A program made the position numbers and the translations under genes. The notes under the pieces are model-generated. The model worked only from the letters and a program-made list of their open reading frames with translations. It was not told the origin of the DNA and made no database searches. A stretch of 64,000 nt of DNA from Serpula lacrymans var. lacrymans S7.9 (taxonomy: Eukaryota; Basidiomycota; Agaricomycetes; Boletales; Serpulaceae), in assembly GCF_000218685.1 (NCBI RefSeq), contig NW_006763307.1, forward strand, positions 186,001 to 250,000, read 5' to 3'. Below are positions 18,912 to 30,653 of this stretch, in pieces (within the stretch, counting starts at the first letter, position 1; each line of letters begins with the position of its first letter).

Positions 18912-19978
18912 TTAAGTATCTGCTTCGGCATTCACCTGCTTCTGTTGAGTTTTGAGCTCTTTGTATTGGTTTAAACACACAGCGATCTCGAGCTTGAGCT
19001 GCTCGTGGATATCATTTCCCTCCTTGTTCAGAAGGGGATAAAAGCGTGGTGAATAAGACACAATGTCTTTTTTCCATAGGACGCGGCAGCACCTCTGATT
19101 ATCGGGTTTGTATTCTGAATCATCGTGCATGTATACCACTTGAGTGAGGACAGCTCGCTCGAATCGGAGCACCTTCCAACGATGACCAAGCACACAGAAG
19201 ATATGGACATGTTGCTGCATAGGATAGGTGTCGAAATTTGCTTTTGCTTGAAGAACTATTTGTGACATAATGGTTCTAAGAGCACCATTTATGCTTTGCC
19301 GTTTTCCCTTTGCCTTCCTTGGGTTGAAGGGCTTTGCTTCAATGAGAAATGGTATGAATTCCACCTGCGACTTCCGGTTCCGGTAGCCTGAGTTATCAGC
19401 TATGACAGCAAAGTCCGGAATCTGGTAATTTTTCTTTACAGAAACCAAAGCCTCCGAGTCTGATAGAAGATGTTAGCTTGAACGAATATGCAGGTGTCTA
19501 AACTTGCTACCGCGGTAGCATTACCTTCTTTAATTGTGCCTTCTGACCGACCATCCTGCGATTTGCTAGCTTCCTGCGAAGAACCCGAATCAGGAAAGTC
19601 ACCAGACTCAGTCCCGGAAGACGCATCGACTCTTGAACCAGATTCTTGGTCAGGTGCTTTCGAGAGAGAAAAAAGTAAATGAGGCATGGTCAATATAATG
19701 AGATATTGAAACATACAAATGTCCTCTGAGTCGAAAGTGTATGATAGTCGGTATTGGGGGCATAAAAAGAGTCGAAATATGCTAAACTTGGTAACCAATT
19801 CTAGGTTTTGTTCCTGCAGGCAGCGACTGAAGATATCGTCCAATACTCCATACAAGTAGTGTTCTAGACTCTCGGATTTTGCACGTTCAATCATTTTCTT
19901 GTTGTGCTTGATAACATCATTCCAGAGAATATCATTGAGAGGTTGATTTTCGTCGGCCTTGGGAGTAGATGGAGTCAT
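18912..19978 (-). CDS. PD-(D/E)XK nuclease-like array gene, intact (313 aa)
   Basis: Three exons, 19717-19978, 19525-19656 and 18912-19459, all GT-AG, give 313 residues. The N-terminal part (LEHYLYGVLDDIF) matches its paralogue at 11657. A Ser/Glu/Asp-rich linker follows. The core shows IPDFAVIAD (Asp147), LIEAKP (Glu172, Lys174), QAKANFDTYP and FCVLGHRWKVLRFER, the D...ExK...Q pattern of PD-(D/E)XK enzymes. The family holds restriction-like and repair nucleases, but in fungi such domains are common in proteins of unknown role; cleavage is inferred. It has a longer C-terminus than the truncated paralogue. It lies between array copies C and D. Confidence 0.75.
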
Positions 19979-20792
19979 AACTCAAATCTACCACAAAAAT
20001 ATTATCCAGCTGACGTCAGGTGGGTGGTGCTTGGCACAACTGTAACCACTTACCAGATGGAAGAATGGATGGAAAGGAGCTGTATGTAGAAGAGTTGGAG
20101 CGGGTTGAGGGTCTGGTGATAGCAGACATATTTCGACGTTTTATATCCTGTGAACGACTCGGATAACGAACAGAATATGAAAGAATGAGGCGTAAGAGGC
20201 CACAGAATTGGGGCCTTTGGCCTGCAGTCCATATCTGAGTCAGGTAAAAGTAGTACACCATTAACATATATCATTTATAACTCACAGGGCACATGATGCC
20301 GCTGAAGCAAATAAGAGTAAGCTCGAGTAAGGATGAAACGTTTGTGCCACAGCTTCAACTTGAACTTGTCCTGGAAAGGAAAGTCAGTGGCAACTACTAC
20401 TATAACAAGGCCATCAGAATGAACAAGGTTGTGGCCCATATTGAACTTGACTAGGGTGTACGCATTCCATCATACACATCTTTTTGGTACGAGAACTTGA
20501 AACAAAAACAAAATTACAGAATAACAAATGTGGGTCCCAGCTCTCAGGCTCTCACAACGACTGTCAATGAAAATGGCCACGAGTAATCTACTGGATCACA
20601 ACCCCGGACCGTCACGAATAAACTCGTATACGTATTCACGCACCTTGTGGAAAACTCGAGGTATAAAGGCTTGACTTGCCAGTGTTTTAGGCAGGAAAAG
20701 CAAGACTTCAACCGTCATTTCAACTTTCCCAACTGAAGTTACCTGAATTCAGAAACTACTGTGTACTCTATCTCAGGCTACACAAGTCCACT
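19979..20792. other. Intergenic promoter region between nuclease-like gene and array gene D
   Basis: TATAAA at 20662-20667 lies about 130 bp before the ATG of gene D and may serve it. ORFs in the interval show no recognisable domain or splice support. Confidence 0.45.
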
Positions 20793-21742
20793 ATGTCATC
20801 AGATTACTCGACTCTACCCAAAGCCCTCCACCCACGTCTTGGTAAGGATGTGAGTAATTTTAACGGTTCTCCAGTGTGGATTTATTGATGATGTCTGGCA
20901 TCAGAATGAGGAAGCTTTGGAAAATCTTGCCAGTGATGGATTTGATGACCTCCATGAAGACTTGAAACCAAGCAAAGAGGCCCGGGCAGGAAATGCGCCG
21001 AGACCTCCAATCATGTGCTGGGGCTTTCCAGTGAGCTTCGAGATGATGGAGAACTATGCCGACAATGGTTTAGATGTAGCTTTGACTGATAAACCAGACG
21101 AGAAAGAAGACGCCGAATGTGCAGAACGCACATTGGAAGAAGATGCAAAGGACGCAGAGGGCGCAGAAGGTGCAGAAGGTGCAGAAGGCGCAGAAGGTGC
21201 AGAAGGTGCAGAAGACGCAGACGACGCAGACGACGCAGAAGATGCGGATACGAAGAATGTAGAAGAAGGCAACTCGGGCAGCGACTGGGATGATGACGAC
21301 TCTTACCACCGATTCAATTTGGACAAGGTATCTTATACCATGGATCACATCAACGCTATGCTCGAAGCCGAGATGGACGAACCATTCAAATCTCTTTTTT
21401 ATTTCAGTACCATGTCATGCTGGAGCGAAGGGGTATTGACGACGATATTCTGTCTGTATACGAACTATCACCCAACCGAGTGTTATGGTGCGCAGTCACG
21501 GTTGCCTGAAAGCGTTAAGCTAGCATGTAAATACATTGCAACCGGTCCAGCTAAGTGGTATGTCGACGCAGCTTCTTCTCACTGGGATTGGGAAGTGCAA
21601 GATACCCAGTGGCCAGATGTACTTGTGAGTATCGTACACTTGCCTATTTATGCATCCCTTCTCAACCCTTCCTCTTTATAATCAGAATTTGGGATTGAAT
21701 AAGTTGTGGGTAAGGCCGACTGGAAAGTCGAAGACCACCTAG
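20793..21742 (+). CDS. Array gene D, intact member of the unrecognised family (277 aa)
   Basis: Exons 20793-20849 (MSSDYSTLPKALHPRLGKD), 20905-21624 and 21686-21742 (NLGLNKLWV...), GT-AG introns, total 277 residues. It has all family hallmarks: DLHEDLKPSKEAR, PPIMCWGFP, HINAMLEAE, MSCWSEG, FCLYTNYHPTECYG, PESVKLAC, SSHWDWE, QWPDVL. The centre holds a run of Ala-Glu-Gly triplets and Asp/Glu (about residues 80-130), giving a very acidic linker between two conserved parts. No signal peptide, membrane segment or known catalytic motif is seen. Best candidate for the functional copy. Copies C and E share its exon structure. Confidence 0.8.
21158..21242 (+). repeat. 9-bp coding minisatellite in array gene D
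   Basis: Repeats of GCAGAAGGT/C and related GCAGACGAC units, encoding Ala-Glu-Gly and Ala-Asp-Asp triplets. Such tracts change length easily between strains. Confidence 0.85.
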
Positions 21743-22209
21743 CTAATCGAACGGACTACTGTTCAATCTGTCGATATTCTTATTTGCAGGAAGATTTTGT
21801 ACAAAAATTGTACAGCCTATTGTTAATGTATATAAAAAGTGAAGACTCTGAATCGTATCACACTCCTTCAGTACTTCAGTGATCGTCTGTCTGGTCAATG
21901 GACAGCCGATTGGATTCAGACTAGTCTGGTCCGAACTATGGCATCCTGACAGATGGCGTAAGGTTGGGGTGCTTGCAGTTTCGGTAATCTCAGATACACC
22001 TGAGATAGGTTTAGTATATAATGTATGTTTTCGGCGAGTTGTTTGTGTTTTCTTTCGCTGGAGAACGCCCACAATGACAATGTTGTCACAACTACCACAG
22101 GTCCTACTCGGATTCGGAGGCAGCACCTCATGAAATAGTTGAAGATCGTGCTGGACCGGAAAAAACGAAAATTTCATCAGTCAGTGGTCCTCAGCTGAGA
22201 CACCCGCTA
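21743..22209. other. Duplicated intergenic blocks between array genes D and E
   Basis: 21745-21890 resembles 18130-18275 downstream of copy C (shared CTGTTCA(G/A)TCTGTCGAT, TACTTCAGTGA). 22040-22175 resembles 17045-17195 upstream of copy C. So the copied unit spans gene plus both flanks. Confidence 0.65.
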
Positions 22210-23079
22210 ATGTCGTCTGAATACTCCACTCTACCCAAAGCCCTCCATCCACGTCTTGGTCATTGACACGATGTGAGCAATTTCAACAGTTACCCCCTTG
22301 TGGATTTATTAATGATTTCTGGCGTCAGAATGAGATAGCTCTGGGAGACCTTGGTGGATTGGATGACCTCCTAGACTATCCAAACTTGATATATGCTTGA
22401 TACCAAGCAGAGACGCCCGAACGGGATGTGCGCCGAAACCCCCAATTATAAACTGGGGTTTCCCAATAAGTCTCGACAAGATGGCGGATTATGCCTTGGA
22501 CAATGGATTAGGCTTGGCTTTGACTGGAGAATCAGTCCAAAAAGAAAACTTCTCAGAAGACGGACAAGATACAGACACACAAGATACAGCAGACCCAAAG
22601 CACGTAGAAGATGATTCAGATGATTCAGACGACAGTGTCACGTCGTGGGGAGATGGAGGAGACATCGATGCCCCTTACCAAGTCTATTTAGACAAGATAC
22701 GTCATACCATAAACCATATCAACGCTATGCTCAAAGCAGAGCTGGATGAACCATTAAATCCATTTTTCGTTTCAGTACCATGACATGCTGGGGTGAAGAA
22801 GGAAAGACAATGATGTTCTGTCTATATACGAACTATCATCCAGCCGAGTGTTACGGTGCGCAGTTGCCTGACAGCGTCAAGGCAGCATGTAAAGACATTG
22901 CGACCGGTCCGGCTATGTGGCATGTCGATGGAGTTTCTTCTCACTGGGATTGGGATATACAAGATACCAAGTGGCCAGATGTAATGGTGAGTATGTTACT
23001 TTTGCACATTTATATATCCCCTTTTAGCCCTTTCTTTTTCTAGAAAATGGGATTGAACAACTTAGGGACAGTCTACTAA
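22210..23079 (+). pseudogene. Array gene E, decayed copy of the A/D family
   Basis: Exon 1 starts MSSEYSTLPKALHPRLG but then reads His-TGA before the splice site. Exon 2 carries inserted bases after DDL that break the frame before IPSRDARTG. Around 22768 one base is missing relative to copy D, so SVP-stop replaces the FSTMSCW junction. The remaining CWGEEGKTMMFCLYTNYHPAE, SSHWDWD and last exon KMGLNNLGTVY (stop 23077-23079) are well preserved. Three separate lesions indicate a recent pseudogene. Confidence 0.75.
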
Positions 23080-23319
23080 AGTGGGTCTGAAATTCGAAGA
23101 CTTAAGTTTGACTTTGTGATCACAAATGGACAATACACTGGCACAACAAACGACTCTGAGATGATTTGATGCTTATAATGTGATTTCGAGCATGTATTCT
23201 CCCCTAAGTTTGCTGGAATGTGTAATCCAGAAACCTATATTCGGATATCGTGCTGAGTAAAAGTTTGTGGAACGTTCAAATCATACATGGTATTGTAGAA
23301 AATAATAGACAATCAAACC

Positions 23320-24888
23320 TCACACAACTTTATCACCTCGATTCCAGAGGTCTACATAAGATGCTCCGCCTGCACTATCTCTCCCAACAAGGGAGATGGC
23401 ATAAACATGAAGGTCCTCCATTAAAGGCTTGTGCATCGCATTTTGGAGTTCTTCGGCTTCCGTCTGGCGAAAGTCAAAGAGGAGACGTGATGCAAGGACA
23501 CTGTGCATAACGGCCTGCAACCTGTGAATGTGATGTGAGATGGCAACTGGGGGTGGTCTTTTGGAAAAGCGCACGTCAGGAGTGAATATATGTACGCAAT
23601 CTGATGTAGGAGAATTGAGCAATGCATATTAGGAGGCATTAGGTAATGCTTACAGGCGCTACAATAGTAACGATGATATTAACCAGTGTCATCGCTAGAA
23701 TACTAGATTATTAGTAACAACGTGGGGTGAAAGAAGTGCCTCACAGATGATACAGCTAATGTAAATCATCGCTTTGCGATAGACGGCCATGGTCATGGAA
23801 CTGCATATGATCAAACACAGCAGGACTAGATACCCAAAGATATATGTAGTGACTCGACATAACACAAAGCGAAAGAAACTCACCAATCTCGAACAGCAAT
23901 AAAAATCCATAAACCATTGCGTTCTTCCTGCTATTGGGATTTGCTTGAAGTGATTCCCAAATTCAGTTACAAGTCATATAGTGCGTGCGTCAGAGTAACC
24001 CACGGTAGACGGCCATAGCAGACCCCTCTTGGGCTGACACGAAGATAGCCAAGACGATTAAGATCTGTAGTAATGGATTAACTCAGTAGTAGCTCTTACT
24101 CGTCGTTACGCACCGCGGCAAATCCTAGAAGCCACGCAAGCAATCGTTTGCTACCATTCCAAAATCTATAGGTACGCTGAACAAGCAACCCTATGTCACA
24201 TGTTCAGACTCGTCAGAGCGAATGCATTGCTTCTGAAAATGACCTTCTGCAGCAACAATTCCGAAGATGTGAATGACTGTTTGTGCGTCAGACAAGTCAG
24301 GCTACATGGTAGTGAATTTGAGGAGGTATCAGACTGACCGTATGAGGCAACAACATATATTTCACTTTGCAGCTGTGTTTGCAGCTGTGTTTGAGGATAA
24401 GCTGTCCATATACATATACATCAGAAAGGTATGAGATATATAGCAGGATGTATTTACAATGTACTGTCAAAATGGAACCTGCGAATGGCAGATAACGGGC
24501 GACTGTAAATAGAATGAGCGTGGCATTCCATCGTCCCCCCCAGATCCAGCACATCTATTTATGATCGTAGGGATCATTGTCAATTTAACAAGATATTTTT
24601 GTACTTACCTCAACGTCCAAAGTGATGCAATAGTCGTAGACCTGAACCCATGTCAGCATTCCGAGTAGTTAACAAACGGTAAGCCTCTCACCCAGAGTGC
24701 TAACCCAGCAACTGGTGAAACAGAGGGTAATGAGCTTTATTTGAATATCTACTTAGAGCACAGCACAAACCATTAAAATACTAGACAGAAGTAATGGTCG
24801 ACTATTCCTTCTTGTCAGAATATTATTAGACTTTACTCACCAGGCTGACCTGCAAGCCTGCAAGGAACGATGTGGAAATCATGGACAT
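23320..24888 (-). CDS. DUF6533-like fungal membrane protein (many small exons)
   Basis: First exon 24841-24888 (MSMISTSFLAGLQVSL) with a good donor. Later exons include a tiny one (VAGLALW), then VYDYCITLDVE, ARYLPFAGS, several hydrophobic segments, and a last exon ending HSVLASRLLFDFRQTE ... stop at 23320. The YDYxxTLDxE motif, several predicted transmembrane helices and the LASR(L/I)LFxxRxTE tail are typical of the DUF6533-containing integral membrane proteins expanded in Agaricomycetes. Function is unknown. Middle exon borders were not all resolved and I cannot exclude a lesion there. Confidence 0.6.
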
Positions 24889-26441
24889 CCTGCCAGTGCC
24901 TCACCTGGAGTCAGAGTGGATGCGAGTCCACCATTCCTTAGATCCTTTCATCTTATATGCGTCCTCCTGAGCGGTGTCCCCGTCCCCTCACTACCAAAAT
25001 CATGTGATGTTGAGCTCCCATCGTAAGTTACAGAAAGATCGCCTTCTCGAGATGTGGTCGGTCTGTTATGGAGAAGATGGGGACCTTTTCTGATTGATGA
25101 CTTGGTGACGGTACGTACATTACGATTGCTGAAAAAGGATTTGCCACAGATACCCGCTTTCTTTCTCACCATGACCGTGATACTGTACCTTGATGGGCTA
25201 CTATGGATTAAACGTTCGATCGCATGGCGCTTACTGAAACCAGGCCTTGAACGAGATCAGTTAGCACTCCATAGGACTCATCTGAACACGCCAGTTGCGC
25301 CCACAAGGACGACGTCGCGAGGAAACTTGCGGAGAAAAGAAAAGAGGCAGATCAAAATTACATACAAGGAGGCAACCACAACATTGTGATTTCACGAAGC
25401 CAAACACAAGTACTTGCATCACGCATCATGTACACTGCCAAAGTCTCATCTTATCCGTGTGACCTATGGTTCACAATCAAGTAAGTACTCGATTGCGTGT
25501 AGGACGAACGATGCGGTCGGATTCTTATCTATGAAGCCGGTTGGGATGCAAACGTATCGCGTTTTCCAACCCCAGTAAGCATTGACCTTCATTCCCGCTC
25601 GTAGTAACCTCCATCGCTCTATCGACGCGTCGCCCACTCACACGCTGAAGCAGCCCAACGTTATATCCTTACTAATTAGACTTCGAAGGTTAGATGTATG
25701 CGCAAAAAGGATCGTCACTCGCTGTGAGCGTGAACCAGAGTAATTGCGGTCAAGGTCTCCAGGGAATCGTGGATTTCTTGCGTTTCCATTTTACACATTA
25801 TAATCTCTGGTGAGAAAATTATAACTTAATAATCACATTACATAATGATATGACAAGGCATTACACCGTATGTTCGGTGTATGGCCTTGGCCTTATAAAA
25901 CCTTACCACAAAATCCAGATTTCATTGATGCTTCGTACAGTCTCTTTCTATTCTCAGCAAATTCGCGACCTTGCGGCGATAGTGTTCGCGCCTCAGTGTC
26001 AGAGGCTTTGGATTGAACTCAGCCGTCGCGCCATGTTCATTGAAAGAAAGAAGAGGGACACAACTGAAAGCACTGCTACTTGGAATTCAGTCGGTGAATA
26101 TTCAGATATAGCATTACGACCATTTATTGGGTCATTTTCACTTTGTTTTGCGCGGTTCGTTCTCTTTAGGATCCTCGTTGAGAACACAATCTACACCTCA
26201 TTTCGGAACTTCATGTCTACACGTTATTCAAGGTACGTTGCATATCGTTATTTGTATACACATTATTCATAAGTCCATAGGTAACAAAAGTAGGGATTAG
26301 CGAACTAGAACTGGAAGGGGATGTCAAGTAAAACCGAAAACACTACTCAAGGAAAGTAGGGATATATGCATATCAGTCTATGTGGCGAACTCGAAGTGCC
26401 AAATCTCAAATAATTACGAATCCCCAAACTCAGCGACACTC
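24889..26441. other. Long interval without a supported gene
   Basis: ORFs of 74-140 codons occur on both strands (25054-25389 plus; 25850-26272 plus) but none shows a known motif, codon pattern or splice structure I trust. Contents unexplained. Confidence 0.4.
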
Positions 26442-27129
26442 CTAAGCAGAAAGGACGAGGGCATACGACAGACCGTTCTTCCACGGTGCATCCTTGGACT
26501 CCTCACCTGTTCGAGGGACGTGCTCCCACGGTTCGTTGGGCTCCATGTCCGAGCTCGACTCGTCGATTTCGTCGAGTACGATGACGGGACGCACGCGCGG
26601 TATAACTTCATATTCTGTGTCTGTGTGGGAGTGAAGTGTTAGGTATGAGTAAGAAAAGGTGCAATGAGATAAAAGCAGAGGACATACCCTTAGTCCTTGA
26701 CGCCTTCTTACGCTTGGTGGACAGTAGAGAGGACAGTGAAACCTCTGACAGCGAGCTGACAGGGCTGTGTGCATTCTGGGACGACCTCAGTGATGCGTCA
26801 ATGGCAAGCTCCATTGTGTAGTCCATACTACCGTCCACATCTGCGTCCACGTCATCGAGGCCCCTGCCCTTGAAGTTGCGACGTCCCTGCTTTACCCCGC
26901 CTCCACCCGTGCCACGTCGACTAGGCATCAGGATTCCGGCAGCCTTAAACAGAGCGCTTCGCTCCTTGCGTTCCTTCTTTCTCGATAGCTCTACAGTCTT
27001 ATGAGCATGGACCCGAGCAAGGTTATGAGCACGCAGGTCTTTCGACAGTGAGTCAACGAGGGTGGGAGTGTCTATCGGTGATGTGGTGGACGTGGTGGGT
27101 GAAGATAGAGGTTGGGTTGAAGGAGACAT
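26442..27129 (-). CDS. Small hypothetical protein, basic then acidic (206 aa)
   Basis: Two exons, 26688-27129 and 26442-26620, joined at a clean GT-AG intron that keeps the frame (TK-DTEYE), total 206 residues. The N-terminus is Ser/Thr/Pro-rich. The middle is basic (VELSRKKERKERSALFKAAGILMPSRRG, then GRRNFKGRG). The C-terminus is acidic (VIVLDEIDESSSDMEPNEPWEHVP). No membrane segment or signal peptide. The charge pattern could suit a nuclear protein, but that is a guess; the family is not recognised. Confidence 0.65.
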
Positions 27130-28044
27130 GAAGGAGTATTAGGGTGGGGGAATGTTTTATACTGAAGGTACTGGGAGGATGGTACAGTGGAACGGGGCCT
27201 GAGGAAGATAAGCCGGGAGAGCATTGGAATGGAGCTGTTATAAGTGGAACTAAAAGGCACAGTGCTAGTCACACTGACTGACACAGGTAACTAGTCACTA
27301 AAGGTCAATAAGCCGAGCGCCCTCGGAATGGAAGTCGCACCCGAGATAAGACAGAAAAGGAAATAATACATTTATTGCGCGATGTTGACGCGTTGTTTGG
27401 TTGTTACGCCGCAATCGTACCTTAACTTATCGCGACTCTCGAAGCAACTCAGTAGGGACTGCCCGCTCTGCAAATCCCTTCTGACTTGCATGCGTAGTGC
27501 TAGAACTCTCGAGTGGATCGCTGGTCGCAACTATTACTATTAGAGAAGTATCAAGGGACACGAATTGGGGGCTTTGTACTTCACACGTTTGCTCCTCGTA
27601 GGGGTAGGACTTGACTAGCTCCGCTCCCAGGGCAGTTAGGGTGTCTTTCAGAGCAAAATGCAAAAATTTTATACGATAACTTGTCGCCTTACCAGCGCTC
27701 ATCCATCGGATGAATCTGGCCACCAAGCACGTATCAAACGAATCCTGTACTGTTACAATGACGAGGCTCAGGTATTGTTTCTGCTATCACATATTGTCTC
27801 TACCAAATACATGGATGCAGAAGAGTGCAAAGTTAAGTTCATGATAGTGCAGAGTTGGTAATATTATTCGCGATATGAAGGCGGCCATCGCAAGATGTTT
27901 GTGTTTGGTAACGTGGTGAAACGTTGATTCTGAATCCCATGCATAAATAACTATGTGTATCTTGGTTGTTCGCATAAATCGTCTTTGCTTGCTAAAAATA
28001 AGAGCGATACCCAATATTGGTCTTACATTGCTGTAGAGGGCTGA
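27130..28044. other. Interval with one possible minus-strand exon
   Basis: A 99-codon frame at 27427-27726 (minus; RFIRWMSAGKATSYRIKFLHFAL...) looks somewhat protein-like, but I could not join it to a start or to flanking exons. Otherwise no gene seen. Confidence 0.3.
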
Positions 28045-30357
28045 TCAAGGTAGCAAAGCACGGTCTGCTACCTCTTCAAAGAGCCGACATCTCGCATAAT
28101 GTGCACTGATCGCAGCTTGGATGTCCCTTCGCAAAGCGGATGTGATGATGGCGCCCCCACAGAGATAGCAGAAATGGGTGTTGCAGCCGGGTGACATGCA
28201 CTTCATAGGAAAGAAAATAATAGGTGTTTAGACGCTTTCTAGGCTGAGGGAATGAAAATTTGAGTAAACGTACGGTCATATGATTACACCCCATTTCTTT
28301 CTGAATTGGCGTCTTACAACCTGGTGATAGTGACTATAGTCAGTATATGAAATAGGGTGGTGAAAAAGCTTTACTGACTAGGACAATATTTCCATCCTCT
28401 TTGTTTCATCAGATGGTCCAGTTCCGAAGATCCATCACACGAATGCTTAGCACCTCCTATGACCACTGATTGCTGGCATGCCTTGCACCAGATATAGTTG
28501 CAGTCTGGGAGAGGACAAGGAAGAAGTGTGGTGTCCTCGAGGTCTTGCCTGTCCACATATGCCGAACCTTTACATCTAAAATCAAAATCAAGTTTATTAA
28601 GATGAATGGAAGATATGGGGTACAAGGTGCGAGATACGAACTTGCGGCAGTGAACAAGCACAGAAAACTGGCTCATCTGTAGTTCAACCCAGATATCGAA
28701 TTGCTGGTTTGTGATGCCGCTTTGTTGGACAGTTATGTCTGTGATTGCTGTTTTGTGTGGTGAGTAATCAAGCCATAAGGGTAATGAAAGTACAATCCAC
28801 TGACTTCCAGGATTACCCTTATGATCGTCTGCCATGCACATAGGACACAAAATTGGAAACCGATGTTCTTCGAGCTTCGAGCTCACATAGTCCTTCGTAC
28901 ATGTTCTGCATAGGGCGTGGTCGCAAAATTCGAGGCGAACGATGTTTTCTTCGGAATACTCTTCCAAACATATACTACAAAGAAACTGACGTGCTGAAGC
29001 AGATTGTATCTGTGATGCAAATTCTTCCCTTTGAATGCGGAGAAGTTTATCTTCTTCGTCAAACCGTTGCTGCATTTGTACCGCTGTGGCATCAGAGAAT
29101 TTGAAATTTGTTGAATCAGATCCGTATATCATGTCAATTTGCACTTGCTCTGCGAGTTTTTCGTCGCTGCGGGTGTTTGGATTGGCAGACGAGTGTGGAG
29201 ATCGATGGTAGGAGTCAGAATGCTCGCGTGAAGGACCCGCTGCTGCATTTCGATCCCGTGGAGAATATGGCTGCGTTGTGCGAGGTGTTTCTGCATGATG
29301 GTGTCCTCTAGCCGATTGACGCAGTCTTTGACGCTCTTCGCGACGTTCTTCTATCTGCTCCAGCTCAACCTCAAGCCGCTGATTTTCAGACGTTAGTGTC
29401 GAATTCTGAAACCTCAGGTCCGCGACTTCAGCACGAAGGGCCAGTATCGCGAGGCTTGACTCTAGAACCACCTGCATCGCATATTCAGCGTTTCCTGTGG
29501 GTCCTGTCAAGCCCGGGCCCGCCACGAAAATATGGCCTGAGCAGTTCGCAAGCAACTGTGCTTGCCAGTGTAGCTCGCCATGCTCCAGCAGGCGGTTGTC
29601 GAATGGTAGAATATCGGCTAGTTTGGCGGCGGCGGATGAGAGCGAGGCGTTGAAAGTGAGACCTGCACCCTTGGGGTGGGCAGGTCGCGGGTGAGAGTCA
29701 AAGATGAGGAAGAGGTCTTTAACCGACGTGGCGAGTTTGAGACATCCAATTATCTCTGGAGGACGTGTTATGACGGCTATCGCAGAGGATGCAGTGGTTT
29801 CCAGCTCGCTATATGGGCCGATCGATCAATATGATCGGTGCAATCCCGTGTATGCGCGGACTCACCGTAGTAACTCGGTAAAATAATCAATTCCAGGACG
29901 GCCATATTTTGTCGAAAGTGACCTGAGAGTCTTATCAAACAAGGGAATGGTAGATATGTCCTCGACTTCGAGGTGCGAGTCGCTAGTCCAACCTGCACAG
30001 ATGGATGTAACATCCTGAATGCCACATCGTGAGAACCATATCGTCAGAGAAAAACGATGCAAAACAACTCGCATGTACTGCAACCACATGTAGAGGCTAC
30101 ATCCTGAAATGACTTACCATGAAGAATCTCTTGCTAGTGATAATCTGCAGCATATCCTCGTTCTGCGCACCATATTTCTCCTGTTCGAAGACTAACCTCG
30201 CAAAGTTGAGTACCGCTAAGCCACACGCTGATGTCCCCGCGCCCTGGGCACCATTGGCGAATTGACTAGTTCCAGGATGCGAAACTACGCGTTCGGATCC
30301 GAGAAGGATGTTGCGCGCGAGAGCACCATCAATGCCTTTCGAGCTGGTGTGGGGCAT
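28045..30357 (-). CDS. RBR-type E3 ubiquitin ligase with an N-terminal cysteine-protease-like domain
   Basis: About 620 residues in several exons from ATG 30357 (exon 1 30118-30357) to TGA 28045-28047. The N-terminal part shows QGAGTSACGLAVLNFA (candidate oxyanion Gln38 and catalytic Cys45) and, after exon 2, LFLIFDSHPRPAHP (candidate His), the layout of a papain-fold protease or deubiquitinase. A coiled coil follows (LRAEVADLRFQNSTL...EELEQIEERREERQRL). Then come RING1 (CSICLEEY...CDHALCRTC...CPMC), IBR (CPLPDCNYIWCKAC) and RING2 ([34 protein letters not shown]). The Cys of GCNHM matches the thioester-forming Cys of RBR ligases. Ligase chemistry is family knowledge; protease activity is inference. 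Divergent from the giant gene, 296 bp apart. Confidence 0.82.
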
Positions 30358-30653
30358 AGCGACTGTGAATGGCGTGTACGTATTTGGAGGGAAGGTGGGT
30401 TAAATTGGCGATAACAGGAAGCAAAACAAGGTTTCGAGCACGTTCTCAAATTCTGCCCAGTGCCCTACAATGTCTATATGTGGTGGATCAGTTACAGAGA
30501 GAAGTGATGCCAGAACGTGCTGACTCGGAGGATCGTAATGCACTCGTGCGACTCGGACCCCCTGCCTAGTATCTTACTATAAAGGGCATACCCAACAATG
30601 AACTTTCATCGCGACAAAGATTTTTCTTCCCTCCTCATCCCCTCTCCTTCACC
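30358..30653. promoter_or_regulatory. Shared divergent promoter region, RBR ligase / giant GTPase-vWA gene
   Basis: Only 296 bp separate the two start codons. CTATAAAGGG at about 30578-30587 lies about 70 bp before the plus-strand ATG and is a likely TATA element for the giant gene. Confidence 0.55.

Noticed and set aside
21158..21242. Regular 9-bp repeats as a CRISPR-like array
   Set aside because: They are in-frame coding triplets without spacers, in a eukaryotic gene.
25850..26272. 140-codon ORF as a gene
   Set aside because: No recognisable domain, no splice support, and no similarity to the neighbours; left as unexplained.
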